A DNA stretch of 64,000 bases from GCA-002779465 sp964596535 (GCA_964596535.1 CAZQUR010000002.1:19476-83475), one strand, 5' to 3'; shown: positions 49,062 through 58,381, counted from the stretch's first letter. Made by a program: numbers and translations. Notes: a model not told the origin generated them from the letters alone.

Positions 49062-50314
49062 TCCAAAAGACTTTTCTGGCCAACGGTGTTCGGATTTTAA
49101 CGAAAAAAATCCCCCACTTCAAAAGCGTTTCCATGGGCGTATGGGTCAATGCCGGTGCCCGGGACGAGGCCGAGGATGAAAACGGTCTTTCCCATTTCAT
49201 CGAGCACATGATCTTCAAGGGGACCGCCGCGCGCTCCGCGTACCAGATCGCCAAGGCCTTCGACGCCATCGGCGGCTACTCCAACGCGTTCACCTCCATG
49301 GAGACCACGTGTTATCACGCCAAGGTGATGGGAGATCATCTGGCCACCATGATCGACATCCTGTCGGACATCTTCCTCAATTCCGTGTTCGACCCTCTCG
49401 AGATCGATCGCGAACGGCCCGTCATCTTCCAGGAAATCGGGATGCTGGAAGACAGCCCGGAAGAATGGATCCATGTTTTGGCGCAAAACAACTTTTGGGG
49501 GGAAAGCCCGCTGGGAAGATCCATTCTCGGCAGCCGGGAAAACCTTTTGCGTTTCGACGCCTCCGTGGTACGGGCCTTTTTTCGAAAACTCTACCAGCCG
49601 GATCGGATCCTGATCTGTACGGCCGGAAAGGCCGAGCACGACCGGATCGTGGATCTCATGGGACCGGCCTTCGAAGCCATCGGTGCCGGGAACCGACTCC
49701 CGGAACGCCTGACGCCCGCGGGGCAGGCGCAGATCCGGCGGGTTCGAAAAAAGCTGGAACAGGTTCACCTGTGCCTCACCACACCGGGACTTTCACTCAC
49801 CGACCCGAAGCGGTTTGCGTTTTCCGTTCTCAACACGGTGCTGGGGGGGAACATGAGTTCCCGTCTTTTTCAGGAAATCCGGGAGCGCCGGGGATTGGCC
49901 TACAGCGTCTATTCCTTCGTTTCCGCCTATGTGGATACCGGTGTATTCGGGGCATACGCCGCCTGCGACACCAAAAAGATCAAAGAAGTCCTCCGGGTCA
50001 CCTTGGAGGAAATGCACCGGATCCAATCCGATCTCCTCGACGCCACGGAGCTCGAGAGCGCCAAGGCCTTTCTCAAGGGAAGCCTTTATCTGGGGTCCGA
50101 AAGCGTTGACCATCAGATGCTCCGCATGGCGCAAAACGAAATGCTGTTCAATGCCCCGGTTCCCCTCGAGCACGTCATCCAGGGGATCGAGGGGGTAGCG
50201 GCCCATGAGGTCCGTGATCTGGCACGGGAACTCTTTTGTCCGGGGCAAATGGCCGCAACCCTTCTGGGACCCATCCCGGCCCGATTGAACCTTGAAGGGC
50301 TTTTATCCCCTTAA
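49058..50314 (+). CDS. M16-family zinc peptidase
   Basis: This 418-aa peptidase of the pitrilysin/processing-peptidase type has the inverted zinc motif HFIEHMIFKG (HxxEH) near residues 45-54, with GGYSNAFTSMETTCY after it supplying conserved surroundings. The C-terminal inactive half contains RRGLAYSVYSFVSAYVDTGVFG, also typical. The start is GTG 49058, overlapping the pnp stop. No signal peptide is evident, so it is probably cytoplasmic. The substrate is unknown. Position directly after pnp is common. Confidence 0.91.
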   Translation: MIQKTFLANGVRILTKKIPHFKSVSMGVWVNAGARDEAEDENGLSHFIEHMIFKGTAARSAYQIAKAFDAIGGYSNAFTSMETTCYHAKVMGDHLATMIDILSDIFLNSVFDPLEIDRERPVIFQEIGMLEDSPEEWIHVLAQNNFWGESPLGRSILGSRENLLRFDASVVRAFFRKLYQPDRILICTAGKAEHDRIVDLMGPAFEAIGAGNRLPERLTPAGQAQIRRVRKKLEQVHLCLTTPGLSLTDPKRFAFSVLNTVLGGNMSSRLFQEIRERRGLAYSVYSFVSAYVDTGVFGAYAACDTKKIKEVLRVTLEEMHRIQSDLLDATELESAKAFLKGSLYLGSESVDHQMLRMAQNEMLFNAPVPLEHVIQGIEGVAAHEVRDLARELFCPGQMAATLLGPIPARLNLEGLLSP

Positions 50315-50334
50315 TCCGCCGGAGAGATGCGAAG

Positions 50335-50829
50335 ATGACAATGGACGGCAAACCGCCCGAAACGCCCGGGACCCCATCGCCCACGGTCAAATTCCTCCGG
50401 TTGCGGCCGGAAGCCGAATCGGATATTCCGCTTCCCTGTTATATGACGCCGGGTGCATCCGGAATGGATATCTGTGCTGCCGTGGAAATGGATCTGGTAC
50501 TCTCCCCGGGCGAAATCCGATTGATCCCCACAGGGTTCGCCGTTGCCCTGCCTCCCGGGTATGAAGCCCAGATCCGTCCCAGGAGCGGACTCGCCGTCGC
50601 CAACGGGATCGGTATCATCAATGCGCCGGGGACCATTGATGCGGACTACCGGGGAGAAGTCATGATCGCCCTCATCAACCACGGGAAGAAGGATTTCATT
50701 GTCCACCGGGGCGACCGGATCGCCCAGATGATCATTCAACCGGTCTGCCGGGCGAAAATCGAAGCGGTTTTACAGTTGGATGACACTTCCAGGAGTGCCG
50801 GCGGTTTCGGGCATACAGGGGTTTCCTGA
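50335..50829 (+). CDS. dut: Deoxyuridine 5'-triphosphate nucleotidohydrolase (dUTPase)
   Basis: Dut hydrolyses dUTP to dUMP, keeping uracil out of DNA. The 164-aa trimeric-type protein shows all five family motifs: GASGMDICA, RPRSGLAVANGIGI, APGTIDADYRGEV, RGDRIAQMIIQP and the C-terminal RSAGGFGHTG. The N-terminus is about 15 residues longer than usual. It is 20 bases after the peptidase gene and abuts the next gene directly. Confidence 0.96.
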   Translation: MTMDGKPPETPGTPSPTVKFLRLRPEAESDIPLPCYMTPGASGMDICAAVEMDLVLSPGEIRLIPTGFAVALPPGYEAQIRPRSGLAVANGIGIINAPGTIDADYRGEVMIALINHGKKDFIVHRGDRIAQMIIQPVCRAKIEAVLQLDDTSRSAGGFGHTGVS

Positions 50830-51609
50830 ATGGACCATCCGTTGTCCGTGTGCGTCCTGGCGAGCGGAAGCAAGGGGAACGCCGTTTACATCAGCGACGG
50901 GACCACGGCCATCCTCATCGATGCGGGGTTGTCCGGAATCGAAATTGAACGGCGCCTGTCCTGCCGGGGTCTTTCGCCCCGGATGCTTTCGGCCGTTGTG
51001 GTTACCCACGAGCATGCGGATCATATCCAGGGCGTGGGTGTCCTTTCCCGGCGATACCGCCTCCCCGTGTACTCGAGTGCACGGACGATGCAGGCGGCGG
51101 AGCGTTTTGTCGGAAAACTTTGTGAATGCATCCCGTTCGAAACCGGCCGGGAATGGGTGCTGGGGTCTTTGGCCCTGCGTCCCTTTGCCATGTCCCATGA
51201 CGCCGAAGATCCTTCCGGCATGGTTGTCTCCGCCAACGGCAGGAAGATCGGCATCGCCACGGACATGGGAACGGCCACGGCCCTGGTCAAGGAGCACCTC
51301 AAGGACTGCCATCTCCTGATCCTCGAGGCCAATCATGATCCGCGCATGCTGGAAGAGGGCCCCTATCCCTGGCCGGTCAAGCAGCGGATCCAGAGCCGAT
51401 GCGGGCATCTTTCCAACGAACAGACCCGGAATCTCCTCAAGGAAATCCGGCACAAAAATCTCGCCCACGTAGTGCTCGCCCACCTGAGTGAAACCAACAA
51501 TACCCCCCAAAAGGCCCTCGGGACCGTTGCCTCCGCCGTCGATACCCGTCACACCCGCCTGGAAGCGGCGGTCCAGGATCGGTGCGGAGAACTGATTTGG
51601 ATCCGGTGA
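50830..51609 (+). CDS. MBL-fold metallo-hydrolase (WalJ/YycJ-like)
   Basis: This 259-aa protein has a metallo-beta-lactamase fold. It opens with VCVLASGSKGNAVYISDG, typical of the YycJ/WalJ group, has the metal motif THEHADHI at residues 59-66, and AMSHDAEDPSGMVV and EANHDPRML further on. Relatives are 5'-exonuclease-like or of unknown activity. The start ATG immediately follows the dut stop. It is the last gene of the plus-strand block and converges on the radical SAM gene 25 bases later. Confidence 0.86.
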   Translation: MDHPLSVCVLASGSKGNAVYISDGTTAILIDAGLSGIEIERRLSCRGLSPRMLSAVVVTHEHADHIQGVGVLSRRYRLPVYSSARTMQAAERFVGKLCECIPFETGREWVLGSLALRPFAMSHDAEDPSGMVVSANGRKIGIATDMGTATALVKEHLKDCHLLILEANHDPRMLEEGPYPWPVKQRIQSRCGHLSNEQTRNLLKEIRHKNLAHVVLAHLSETNNTPQKALGTVASAVDTRHTRLEAAVQDRCGELIWIR

Positions 51610-51634
51610 AAGGCGATGCCGCCGTCCTGAGGCA

Positions 51635-52717
51635 TCAGCACGGCACCCGGATGGGCGTCTCTTCCACAAAAAGGGTTTCCGAAGGGCACGAAGGATCGGG
51701 GCGGATGCAAATCTCCGCCAGGCGGAATCGGTTTTTCAAAAGCCTTACGTTTCGGTTGGCTTGACCGGCCGTCTTGGAAGCGTGCCGGGGATGCATGCGC
51801 AGGGTCAAGGGATCGGGGATCTTTTTTTTTCCTTCAAGAAAGGCGGCCAAGGTGTCGAAAAAGATTTCGGATCGGACCAGATGGCCGAAGGCGGGATGGA
51901 ACGGCCCCGCCACGAGCCGATGCGTTGGGGTGAGCGTTTCTGAGGCTTGCAGCCCCATTCGAATGACCCGGATGCCGTTTTCCATAAAATAAAGAAAAAG
52001 CCCTTTGACATGGCGGACACACGCCTCCAGAGGCCAGGGGGTGTATTCCCCCCGGCGGTACCATTGAGCCAAAAGGCTTCCTTTCAGCACCACCGTGGGA
52101 TAAATCCGGACGTAGTCGGGAGACAGGGCGGCGGCTTTCTCGGCGCTTGAAAAGGAGCCGGCTTCCGTGTCTTTCGGCAGCCCCACCATCAGTTGCAGCC
52201 CCACCTTATAGCCCCGATTTTTCAAACGTTTTACGGCCTGCACGGTATCGACGGCCAAATGCCCGCGTCCGGACGCGGCCAGGACGCCGTCATCCATGGA
52301 CTGGGCGCCCAATTCCACGGTCTCCACCGGAAATCCGGAAAGCCAATCGAGCCGCGCTTCGGTGATGGAATCCGGACGGGTGGAAAATCGGATATGGTCG
52401 ATGCGCGCTTCTTGGATCAAGGCGGCGGCGGCCTTCAGGTAAGCCGAGACCCGGGGCTTTTCCATCCCCAGAAAGGTTCCTCCGTAAAAAGCCACCTGCA
52501 CCGGCCGGCGGTTTTCCCGGTTGTACGCCAGATACGCCGCCGCATGGCGCCGGAGATCTTCCGGTCTGAAGTCGGATGTGCCGTCCGTATCCATGGCGTG
52601 TTGGTTGCAAAAGACACATCGATGGGAACATCCTTGATGCCGCAAAAAGACCGGGATGATGAAGGGCTTGGATACCGCTTTTGGGCAGACTTCCTGCAGG
52701 GCCATGGGGTGCATCAT
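51635..52717 (-). CDS. Elp3/YhcC-like radical SAM protein
   Basis: This 360-aa radical SAM protein has the cluster motif QGCSHRCVFCNQ near residues 28-39 and a downstream VAFYGGTFLGM with the glycine-rich S-adenosylmethionine site. VELGAQSMDD and YVRIYPTVVLKGS are typical of the Elp3-type fold. It lacks an acetyltransferase domain. Its C-terminal part is specific to this family and of unknown role; tRNA or protein modification is a guess. ATG 52717 overlaps the rnc stop by 4 bases, so it is cotranslated with RNase III. Confidence 0.86.
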   Translation of the reverse strand: MMHPMALQEVCPKAVSKPFIIPVFLRHQGCSHRCVFCNQHAMDTDGTSDFRPEDLRRHAAAYLAYNRENRRPVQVAFYGGTFLGMEKPRVSAYLKAAAALIQEARIDHIRFSTRPDSITEARLDWLSGFPVETVELGAQSMDDGVLAASGRGHLAVDTVQAVKRLKNRGYKVGLQLMVGLPKDTEAGSFSSAEKAAALSPDYVRIYPTVVLKGSLLAQWYRRGEYTPWPLEACVRHVKGLFLYFMENGIRVIRMGLQASETLTPTHRLVAGPFHPAFGHLVRSEIFFDTLAAFLEGKKKIPDPLTLRMHPRHASKTAGQANRNVRLLKNRFRLAEICIRPDPSCPSETLFVEETPIRVPC

Positions 52718-53430
52718 TCGTTAAAAGGTAGCGGAGTGCCGGAATAAATCCGGGCGAGGGCGTTTTGCGCCGCGTGGCGCTCCGCGGCTTTTTTGCTCTT
52801 TCCGCTCCCTTCCGCGGTAATGCCGAGTACTTCCACCCGGACGCGGAAGGTCTTGTCATGATTGGGCCCCGCCTCATTAAGTACCGTATACACCGGCATC
52901 CGTTTTTTTTGATGCTGTACAATCTCTTGCAGACGGGATTTGGCATCGGTGGCGGCACGAAGCAGTCCCGGGTCTTCCAAAAAAGGAAGAAAGCGGCTTT
53001 CAATGAGCTGGAAGGCGGCGGGAAAACCGCCGTCCAGATAGACCGCGGCGATGACTGCCTCGAACGCATCCGCCAATATGGAGGGTTTTTCCCTGCCGTT
53101 GTTTTGTTCTTCCCCTTTCCCGATCCGTAGAAAAGCACCGAGATCCAAAGCGCGGGCGCATTCGGCCAGCCGGGGCTCGCTGACCAGCCCGGAACGCATC
53201 TTCGACAAATCCCCCTCCCGCAAATGCGGGAAGCGTTCCCACAACAGATGCCCCACCACCAGGTTCAAAACCGCGTCGCCGAGAAATTCCAGGCGCTGGT
53301 TGTCTTCCACCGGTTTCCCATCCGGGCATTCATTGGCGTAAGAGGTGTGGCATAACGCCGCGTATAGACGCCACTGGTCCGAAAAGGTATAGGCGAGTCG
53401 ATTTTCAAGGGGGGTGAGGTCTACTTCCAT
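52714..53430 (-). CDS. rnc: Ribonuclease III
   Basis: RNase III cleaves double-stranded RNA, including rRNA precursors. The 238-aa protein has the signature NQRLEFLGDAVLNLVVG at residues 44-60, a second catalytic stretch ILADAFEAVIAAVYLDGG near 116-133, and a C-terminal dsRNA-binding domain (RLQEIVQHQKK to GSGKSKKAAERHAAQNAL). It overlaps the PHP gene by 10 bases upstream and the radical SAM gene downstream. It may process the rpsO-pnp leader hairpin also seen in this window. Confidence 0.96.
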   Translation of the reverse strand: MEVDLTPLENRLAYTFSDQWRLYAALCHTSYANECPDGKPVEDNQRLEFLGDAVLNLVVGHLLWERFPHLREGDLSKMRSGLVSEPRLAECARALDLGAFLRIGKGEEQNNGREKPSILADAFEAVIAAVYLDGGFPAAFQLIESRFLPFLEDPGLLRAATDAKSRLQEIVQHQKKRMPVYTVLNEAGPNHDKTFRVRVEVLGITAEGSGKSKKAAERHAAQNALARIYSGTPLPFNE

Positions 53431-54281
53431 CTTCTTTTAACGATATCCTCGAACAGGGAATCCGGAACGGCAAAGTCTCCCCGCCCGCATCCCAGACGGA
53501 TCTCGGGTTTCAAATCCCCGTGAAAGTCGGTCCCTCCGGTCACCCAAAGATGATGTCGACGTGCCAGGCGGGCATAAAAAGCGGTCTGGGGGAGGGAATG
53601 CTCGGGAGAATACACCTCCAGGCCTTTCATCCCGTTTTTCTTGAGATGGACAACGACGGTTTCCAGGAGATTCTCATCGCGAAGGTTCAAGAGCCCCGGA
53701 TGGGCCAAGACCGGGAGCCCTCCGGCGTTTTGGATCAACGCAACGGCCTCTTTACACCCGATGCGGAATTTATCCACGTAGGCGGGCTTCCCCCGGCCCA
53801 GAAACCGATCAAAGGCGTCGTCGAGGCTGGTGGCGTATTTTTTTTCCACGAGAACCCGGGCGATGTGGGGGCGCCCCACCTGATCCCCGGCCGCGGCCTT
53901 TCGGATTTCTGTTTCGGTGATTTCCATGTTCAGTTTTTTCAGCTTTTCCAGGATTTTCGGATTTCGGTTGCGCCGGGCGTTTTGGAGCAAGGACAAGATC
54001 CGATTCAGCTCCGGGTGGTCCACGTCGATGTCATAACCCAGGATATGAATGGTGGCGGAAATGGAAAACTCCGGCGGCGGTGCGGCGCTGATTTCCACCC
54101 CGGTCAGAAATCCCAAACCGGGCGGGATCCCGGCGGAAAGGGCGTCTTTGACCCCTTCCACGGTGTCATGATCGGTGAGGGCGACGGCCTTTAAGTTCAG
54201 GTTGACGGCCGCTTGAAGGATCTCGGCGGCGGCGCAGGTACCGTCCGACGCCGAAGTATGCACATGTAAATCGATGCTCAC
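53421..54281 (-). CDS. PHP-domain phosphoesterase (RNase AM/YciV-like)
   Basis: This 286-aa protein is of the PHP superfamily. The metal motif IDLHVHTSASDGTC opens the protein, with AVALTDHDTVEG near 36-47 and, further on, LPVLAHPGLLNL and the late VTGGTDFHGD. This resembles YciV/RNase AM, which degrades 5'-phosphorylated oligonucleotides and 3',5'-bisphosphates. I chose GTG 54281, directly before the metal motif; the frame is open upstream into the dksA-like gene but without family similarity. It is coupled to rnc by a 10-base overlap. Confidence 0.86.
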   Translation of the reverse strand: MSIDLHVHTSASDGTCAAAEILQAAVNLNLKAVALTDHDTVEGVKDALSAGIPPGLGFLTGVEISAAPPPEFSISATIHILGYDIDVDHPELNRILSLLQNARRNRNPKILEKLKKLNMEITETEIRKAAAGDQVGRPHIARVLVEKKYATSLDDAFDRFLGRGKPAYVDKFRIGCKEAVALIQNAGGLPVLAHPGLLNLRDENLLETVVVHLKKNGMKGLEVYSPEHSLPQTAFYARLARRHHLWVTGGTDFHGDLKPEIRLGCGRGDFAVPDSLFEDIVKRRWK

Positions 54282-54288
54282 ATGGATG

Positions 54289-54651
54289 TTACAGGCCGAG
54301 GGCCTTTTCCAGGGCTTCTTCTTTTGTTTTGCATTCAATGCAAAGCGTGGTGACCGGCCGCGCTTTGAGTCGCTTGATGGAGATTTCACCCCCGCAGGAT
54401 TCACAGACACCGAAGGTGCCGTTTTCGATGCGATCCAGGGCCAGTTTTATTTTTTTGATCAGTTTGCTTTCCCGATCCCGGATCCGGAGCATGAAATTCC
54501 GATCCGATTCCAGGGAGGCACGGTCGGTGGGGTCCGGAAAGCTTTCCTTGACCGCGGTCATTCCGGATACCGTGTCATCCACCTGGTTGAGCAATTCGTT
54601 GAGCTGGTCATTGAGATATTTTTTGAAATAGTCGAAATCTTTTTGTTTCAT
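54289..54651 (-). CDS. DksA/TraR-family zinc-finger regulator
   Basis: This 120-aa protein has a coiled-coil N-terminal half and a C4 zinc finger made of C83, C86, C104 and C107 (CESC...CIEC). The coiled-coil tip carries DPTDRAS (residues 40-46), matching the DxxDxAS motif that lets DksA act in the RNA polymerase secondary channel with ppGpp. It is therefore a good candidate for a true DksA. I chose ATG 54651; an ATG six codons earlier is possible. It appears to head the minus-strand PHP-rnc-radical SAM unit. Confidence 0.88.
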   Translation of the reverse strand: MKQKDFDYFKKYLNDQLNELLNQVDDTVSGMTAVKESFPDPTDRASLESDRNFMLRIRDRESKLIKKIKLALDRIENGTFGVCESCGGEISIKRLKARPVTTLCIECKTKEEALEKALGL

Positions 54652-55018
54652 CGGGACACCCCACGGCATTCAATCATTCTATGAATTTAAAAGGAATGAG
54701 GTTACCAAAAAAAATGCCGGGTGTAAAGCATAAAATCCATTGCCGTGAACCGTTTTGAAGCCCCTGCCGCACGTCCCCTGGTCGCATCGGGGGAACCCAC
54801 CTTGTGCAATTATTTCAAGTGACTTATTCATTCATTTTCGATACAAGGCGATCGTAAGCCCCGGAAAACGGTTTGTCTCGAAAGTTTTTGCCGTTTCTTT
54901 GTTTCGCGTGCCAAACGGTTGACAAACGCCCGGATTGAAAAACGGCGTGGACAAAAACGGCTTTTTACAGGATGCAACAGCGTTCTTGGATTACACCCCC
55001 CAAGGTAAGGAGGCAGGG
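54652..55018. other. 367-base intergenic region between divergent dksA-like and small hypothetical genes
   Basis: No convincing gene was found. It holds a likely dksA promoter (listed separately), a T-rich/A-rich tract and a TTGACA at 54919-54924 with no matching -10. A frame is open from 54935, but the good ribosome-binding site sits much later. Confidence 0.5.
54699..54727 (-). promoter_or_regulatory. Likely promoter of the dksA-like operon
   Basis: On the minus strand TTTACA (54727-54722) and TAACCT (54704-54699) are 17 bases apart, in an AT-rich tract about 50 bases before the start codon. Confidence 0.45.
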
Positions 55019-55249
55019 ATGGTGGAAAAAGCGTATCGGCCCGATTATCGGAGAGTGGTGGTCCGCACTTCGGATGGGGAGATCATCCAGGGGAGCATCA
55101 ACATCGCTTCCAAGGAACGGGTGTCGGATATCTTCACAAAGCAGGAAAACCCGTTCGTCGTGATGAAAGACGTCTATTTCCGTGAAAACCGTCTCGAGAC
55201 CCTCATCGTCAATAAGACCTTCATCGTCTGGGTGGAACCCCTCGATTAA
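55019..55249 (+). CDS. Small conserved-looking hypothetical protein
   Basis: This 76-aa protein of unknown function begins at ATG 55019, which has a near-perfect ribosome-binding site (taaggaggcaggg). The frame is open for 28 codons further upstream but without a site. The sequence looks like a compact beta-rich domain (VVVRTSDGEIIQGSINIA, then FVVMKDVYF and TFIVWVEP), which recalls small OB- or Sm-like barrels, but I make no family claim. Its stop overlaps the fabD stop tail to tail. Confidence 0.62.
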   Translation: MVEKAYRPDYRRVVVRTSDGEIIQGSINIASKERVSDIFTKQENPFVVMKDVYFRENRLETLIVNKTFIVWVEPLD

Positions 55250-56193
55250 ACATTCTTTTTGGCACGCGCCGTCAAGAAGGTCTCCAGGCTTTTCAAGTCA
55301 CCCACGTTAAAGATTGCGGCGGGATGCGTCTTGGGAAAGATCTTTTTCTGAATTCCGGAAAGGACGCGTCCCGGCCCCACTTCCACAAAGGCCGCCACCC
55401 CGTCTTCCATGAGTCGGATCATCGCATCATGCCAGCGGACGGGATTGCACAGTTGTTCGGCCAAAAGACGCCTTATTTCTTCCGGGTCGCTGCAGTAATC
55501 GGCACTCACATTGAAAATGACCCCCCTTTGGGGTGCGTTGAAGGGCAGGGATTGAAGGAACGCCCCGAATTCCCTTTCGGCCCCCTGGATCAAGGGGCTG
55601 TGCCACGCGCCGCTGACGTTCAGGGGGATGGCCCGGGCGCCCCGGGCCTGGGCGGCCTGGGCGGCGTTTTGGACCGGTCCGGGGGAGCCGCTGATGGCGA
55701 TCTGAAGTGCCGTGTTGTGGTTGGCGACGGAAACGACCCCGTGGGCATGGGCGTCCGTGACGATTTGTTGAACAACATCGATGGCCAACCCCACGATGGC
55801 CACCATGGCCCCGGGGTGTTTTCGGGCTTCCCGGTGCATGAGCTGCCCGCGCCTGAAGACCGCCCGGAGGGTGTCCCGAGGGGAAAGAACTCCGGCGGCG
55901 GCAAGGGCGCTGTATTCTCCGAGGCTGTGCCCGGCGGTCAACTCCGGCCAAATCCCTTCCCGCTCAAGGACGGAAAGACATGCCAGGTTGACGCAAGTGA
56001 CGGCGGGTTGGAGGTTGACGGTCTCGGTCAGGGCTTCCATGGGACCCTTGAAGCACAGGTTTTTCAACTTCATCTTGACCGTTTCTTCGGCCATATCGAA
56101 CAATTCCCGGACAAAGTCGAACTCCTGGTAAAAATCGAGCCCCATGCCCACGGACTGGGATCCCTGGCCGGGGAATAAAAACGCGGTCTTCAT
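55246..56193 (-). CDS. fabD: Malonyl-CoA:ACP transacylase
   Basis: FabD loads malonyl groups onto acyl carrier protein for fatty-acid synthesis. The 315-aa protein has LFPGQGSQSVGMG at residues 6-18, the nucleophile serine in GHSLGEYSAL (88-97), and a later SGAWHSPL that carries the catalytic histidine. ATG 56193 follows aaagga. It is the last gene of the hemA-containing minus-strand cluster, with no other fab genes nearby, which is unusual because fabD often sits with fabH and fabG. Confidence 0.93.
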   Translation of the reverse strand: MKTAFLFPGQGSQSVGMGLDFYQEFDFVRELFDMAEETVKMKLKNLCFKGPMEALTETVNLQPAVTCVNLACLSVLEREGIWPELTAGHSLGEYSALAAAGVLSPRDTLRAVFRRGQLMHREARKHPGAMVAIVGLAIDVVQQIVTDAHAHGVVSVANHNTALQIAISGSPGPVQNAAQAAQARGARAIPLNVSGAWHSPLIQGAEREFGAFLQSLPFNAPQRGVIFNVSADYCSDPEEIRRLLAEQLCNPVRWHDAMIRLMEDGVAAFVEVGPGRVLSGIQKKIFPKTHPAAIFNVGDLKSLETFLTARAKKNV

Positions 56194-56206
56194 CGCAAGG
56201 GTCCTT

Positions 56207-57502
56207 TCATTTTTCGTCGAGGTTGAAGAGCTTTCGGGTAACGTCCAGGGTGACGGCTTTGGCGTCGTAGCGGGCAAGATCTTTTAAGTACAATGTGGGG
56301 TCGTGGAGGATTTTGTTCACCATCGCATCGGCCATGCGGTACAGGGCCTGCCGCTGGGCGTCGGTTGTCCCGCCCCACCCGGAAAGGGTTTTGTCGATTT
56401 CGGCGTAAACGATCCGTTCAATCTTGCTTCTCAGCGCCACCACGGTCGGCACCACCTCCAGACTTTCGTACCATCGCCGAAAGGCGGCCACGGCTTCATC
56501 TACAATGCGTTCTCCTTTGGCCGCTTCCCGAAGGCGATCCGCCATGTTTTCCTCGGTGATCCCTTTTAAATCGTCAATGTCATAGACATAGGTGTTGGGA
56601 AGCTGGTTGATGGACGGATCGATGTCCCGGGGAACGGCGATGTCAATGAAAAACAGGGGACGGTTTTTTCTGGCCCGGATGACCCCCTTGACCTGATCCC
56701 GGCGGATCACCATGTCCGGGGAACCCGTGGAACTGATGATAATGTCCGCCACGGGCAAAAGACCGTCGATCTCTTCAAAGCGGACCGCCTGTCCTTTGAA
56801 CTTTCGAGCCAGTTCCAACCCCCGCTGGAAGGTCCGGTTGGCCACGAAGATGGTCCCCGACCGGTTCCGCACCAGATGTTCCACGGCGATCTCCGCCATT
56901 TCCCCGGCGCCGATGAGGAGCACCTTTTTTCCTTCCAGGGTCTCGAAGATCTTTTTGGCCAGTTCAATGGCGGCATAACTGATGGAGACCGCATGGTCGC
57001 CGATTCCCGTTTCGCTGCGGACCCGTTTGGCCACAAAAAAAGCCCGGTGCAGCAGGCGGTTGAGAATGACCCCGGTGGTTTTTTTGACGGTCGCCATCCG
57101 GTAGGCCTCTTTCATCTGCCCCAGGATCTGGGGCTCCCCGACCATCATGGAGTCAAGGCTTGCCGCCACCCGGAACACATGCCGCACCGCCGCGTCTCCT
57201 CTGTGGGTGTAGAGGACCGCATCCAGAACCGACGGCGCCATCCCTTCGAAGCTTAAAAGAAAGGCTTTGACGTGCCTTGTGGCGGCATCGGGATTCCCCG
57301 TGACCGTCAGGACCTCCACCCGGTTGCAGGTGGACAGCAGTATCGCTTCCCGGATGTCCGGGACCTGGCCGAGATCCTGAAGCCCCTTTTCCGCATCGGT
57401 TTCAGAAAGGGCGATGCATTCCCGGAGTTCCACCGGTGCCGTTTCATGGTTGAGGCCCACAAGGAGGATTTCGGGGATGGTGTCCGGCGTTTTTGGAATC
57501 AT
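56207..57502 (-). CDS. hemA: Glutamyl-tRNA reductase
   Basis: HemA reduces glutamyl-tRNA to glutamate-1-semialdehyde, the first step of tetrapyrrole synthesis by the C5 route. The 431-aa protein opens with ILLVGLNHETAPVELRE (12-28) and has the catalytic cysteine in LLSTCNRVEV (C59), an NADPH-binding VLLIGAGEMAEIAVEHL and the C-terminal dimerisation helix. I chose ATG 57502; the longer frame overlaps nothing useful. Fifty-seven bases upstream lies ccsA, a pairing seen widely in anaerobes. Confidence 0.95.
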   Translation of the reverse strand: MIPKTPDTIPEILLVGLNHETAPVELRECIALSETDAEKGLQDLGQVPDIREAILLSTCNRVEVLTVTGNPDAATRHVKAFLLSFEGMAPSVLDAVLYTHRGDAAVRHVFRVAASLDSMMVGEPQILGQMKEAYRMATVKKTTGVILNRLLHRAFFVAKRVRSETGIGDHAVSISYAAIELAKKIFETLEGKKVLLIGAGEMAEIAVEHLVRNRSGTIFVANRTFQRGLELARKFKGQAVRFEEIDGLLPVADIIISSTGSPDMVIRRDQVKGVIRARKNRPLFFIDIAVPRDIDPSINQLPNTYVYDIDDLKGITEENMADRLREAAKGERIVDEAVAAFRRWYESLEVVPTVVALRSKIERIVYAEIDKTLSGWGGTTDAQRQALYRMADAMVNKILHDPTLYLKDLARYDAKAVTLDVTRKLFNLDEK

Positions 57503-57559
57503 GGCACCCGCCGAAAATCGGGATTGAAAAGGCTTCCCGCCGGCATGGACGGAAAACAC

Positions 57560-58381
57560 CTAAAACCGTGTGAACTCCCCATGATGCCCTTTCAAGAGGA
57601 AGTTGACGCCGAAAAAGGTGAACAGCAAAACGGCGAACGCGATGATGGAGAAAACGGCCGCCCGCCGCCCCCGCCATCCCACGGTGAGTCGTTCATGGAG
57701 CAGGGCCGCGTAGACCAGCCAGGTGACAGCGGACCAGACTTCCTTGGGATCCCAGCTCCAGAACCGTCCCCACACCGATTTGGCGTAGATGAAACCGGCG
57801 ATGAGCCCCGCCGTGAGGAACGTAAACCCCACCACGATACAGGTGTATCCCGCGGCATCGAGGCGTTCCAGAGAGGGAAGCCGCCGGAAGAAGAACCCCC
57901 GGGACTTGTTCTTGATGGCCCGCTCCTGGACCAGGTATAAAATCCCGGCGCCGCAGGCCAGGGCAAAGGCGGCGTCTCCCACAAAGACGCTCACCACGTG
58001 GAAGACAAACCAGAAACCGGAAAAGATCTCTTTCACCGGCCCGGTGTGCCGGGGAAGCTGGGAAGCCACCACCATGAGGGCCAGCGCCGCGGGAGCGGCG
58101 AAGATGCCTAAAATTTTGAGCTTGAACCGATGCCGCACCGCCAAAAACACCACGGCCACCGCCCATGCCGCCAGGGACAGGGTCTCGAACAAGTTGCGCA
58201 CGGGCATGGCGCCCGTCTGGACAAAGACGGCGATGATAATGGCGGAGTGGCACAAAAGCCCCGCGAAGAGGATGTAATACCCGAAATGATGGAGCGCGTC
58301 TTTCTGGAAGAAGAGGTACGCCAGGTAACAGGCCGTACTCAACAGATAAAGGGAGATCACCGCGGAAACGAGGTTTTCCAT
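57560..58381 (-). CDS. ccsA: Cytochrome c biogenesis protein, CcsA/HemX type
   Basis: This 273-aa membrane protein with about eight hydrophobic segments is of the cytochrome c assembly family. The tryptophan-rich haem-handling motif is WGRFWSWDPKEVWSAVTWL near residues 210-228, and conserved histidines occur in FVFHVVSVF and elsewhere. When located next to hemA, such proteins are called HemX; with ccsB/resB they export haem for c-type cytochrome maturation. No resB lies beside it. ATG 58381 follows cggtgag. A pair of palindromic repeats separates it from sirC. Confidence 0.88.
   Translation of the reverse strand: MENLVSAVISLYLLSTACYLAYLFFQKDALHHFGYYILFAGLLCHSAIIIAVFVQTGAMPVRNLFETLSLAAWAVAVVFLAVRHRFKLKILGIFAAPAALALMVVASQLPRHTGPVKEIFSGFWFVFHVVSVFVGDAAFALACGAGILYLVQERAIKNKSRGFFFRRLPSLERLDAAGYTCIVVGFTFLTAGLIAGFIYAKSVWGRFWSWDPKEVWSAVTWLVYAALLHERLTVGWRGRRAAVFSIIAFAVLLFTFFGVNFLLKGHHGEFTRF

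Noticed and set aside
54919..54947. TTGACA as promoter of the small hypothetical gene
   Set aside because: No acceptable -10 hexamer occurs at 15-19 bases spacing.
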